From CAYZYK01 sp964482615 (lineage in GTDB: Bacteria; Patescibacteriota; Minisyncoccia; Minisyncoccales; CAYZYK01): a stretch of 57,291 bases of DNA. Shown here piece by piece: positions 56,623-57,291 of this stretch. The notes under the pieces are model-generated. The model was not told the DNA's origin and ran no database searches. It saw only the letters and a program-made list of their open reading frames with translations. Position 1 is the stretch's first letter. Every line of letters begins with the position of its first letter. The DNA lies in contig CAYZYK010000002.1 of assembly GCA_964482615.1 (NCBI GenBank), forward strand, positions 1 through 57,291. Direction: 5' to 3'. Position numbers and translations under genes: made by a program.

Positions 56623-56668
56623 TTTTTAAAAATGTTCGTTTAAATAGTACACTTGTGTACAGAATAAC

Positions 56669-57148
56669 CTAATCTTCGGTTTTCTTTTTTAACTCTTTTT
56701 TTAGTAGTTTTCCTATTTGGAAAATCGTATCGTCTTTAATAATGATTTTAAATATATTCTCTATAAAATCACCACCCGCATAACCTATAATCAAAGCTAT
56801 GCTTAATGGAATAGCTTCCAATCCAAGAAAAGCAATGCCTAAATCATGAGTAATCCAGGCTGCTGCCAATCCAATAAGCCCGGGCAAAGTAAGCGTTCCT
56901 AAAAAATACCCGGGCTTTATTTTAACGTCTTTGTGTGATTGAGTATGTTTAATAAGCCCGACAACTCCTTTTATAAAACCTCCTAAAAAACCAAAAAAGA
57001 AAAAATCATCATAATTATTAATAGTGGGGATTATTCTTTTTAAGATATTTATTATTTCTTTGTGGTTGTTTTTTTTGACTGCCTCTTCTAAACTATTCAA
57101 TTCTTTATTTAATTTCTTTTCGTCTATTTTTAACAAATCATTTGGCAT
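56669..57148 (-). CDS. Membrane protein with helical N-terminus (paralogue of 48164-48484)
   Basis: A protein of about 159 residues from the ATG at 57148 (MPNDLLKIDEKKLNKELNSL). An earlier ATG at 57205 gives 178. A cytosolic helical region of about 60 residues is followed by the membrane domain FFFFGFLGGFIKGVVGLIKH...LGLEAIPLSIALIIGYAGGD...FIENIFKIIIKD. That domain is shared with the 106-residue protein at 48164. The leader and first codons resemble rtcA, which favours the 57148 start. Function unknown. Confidence 0.65.
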   Translation of the reverse strand: MPNDLLKIDEKKLNKELNSLEEAVKKNNHKEIINILKRIIPTINNYDDFFFFGFLGGFIKGVVGLIKHTQSHKDVKIKPGYFLGTLTLPGLIGLAAAWITHDLGIAFLGLEAIPLSIALIIGYAGGDFIENIFKIIIKDDTIFQIGKLLKKELKKKTED

Positions 57149-57291
57149 GATTTCTTTCTTTAGTTTTAACACAATCATAGGAGTAATTTTAGTTTTAATT
57201 GTCAAATTGGGAGAAATAACTTAGAATTAAATTAAGAAAGAGGATAAAAGAATTTTAATGAAATATTTATCTCTAAGAATTAAAAAAGGAA

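Overview
The window is AT-rich bacterial DNA, most likely from a Candidate Phyla Radiation (Patescibacteria) genome of the Parcubacteria type. This rests on the small gene set, the degenerate DHH-type protein, the YidC without a periplasmic domain, the Mur ligase without a normal N-terminal domain, the TraD-like ATPase with coiled-coil neighbours, and a diversity-generating retroelement with a cytosolic target. TGA is a normal stop, which argues against the code-25 CPR lineages. The placement is inferred from gene content, not from a phylogeny.

Region by region: 1-4900 is the classic replication-origin neighbourhood (khpB-yidC-yidD-rnpA-rpmH, then dnaA-dnaN reading the other way). 4900-12930 is a mostly minus-strand block with a class A penicillin-binding protein, ruvC, yebC, a lamin-tail protein, ruvB, a pilus-type ATPase and a degenerate DHH protein. 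It is interrupted by a 100-N assembly gap and by a strongly promoted plus-strand structured RNA. 12986-26355 holds tsaE, a Pol I-type 5' nuclease, a split sensor kinase with receiver, mutM, holA, rpsT, a TraD-like ATPase cluster, uvrB and ruvA. 26350-28210 is a self-contained isoleucine-attenuated citramalate synthase unit. 28243-37658 carries a Mur ligase, archease, GH130, RtcB, NIF3, DUF763, metK and a presenilin-type intramembrane protease. 37700-39968 is a complete diversity-generating retroelement (DGR). 39961-53647 continues with nucleotide and tRNA-modification genes (UMPH-1, Elp3, Trm9-like, tRNA-Arg), ROK, a second structured RNA, a broken mgtC, an amino-acid permease, rdgB, ispH, EndoQ and rtcA. 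53742-57291 is an accessory end containing a Wzz remnant, a two-gene HTH-GHKL/STAS module and a HEPN/MNT module. The accessory modules are bracketed by copies of one repeat and carry clear promoters and operator arrays.

Functional links: ruvA, ruvB, ruvC, uvrB, mutM, EndoQ and RdgB together suggest upkeep against damaged and deaminated bases. RtcB, archease and RtcA form an RNA end-healing and ligation set. Elp3 and the Trm9-like methyltransferase, with start codons 2 bp apart, suggest a wobble-uridine modification path. The DGR is the most striking system: 21 of 25 template adenines are changed in the variable repeat, against 7 of 94 other bases. The most unusual regulatory element is the four-segment isoleucine attenuator. 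The least explained parts are the two structured RNAs (about 10657-10835 and 44381-44556) and the repeat-bracketed modules at the right end.
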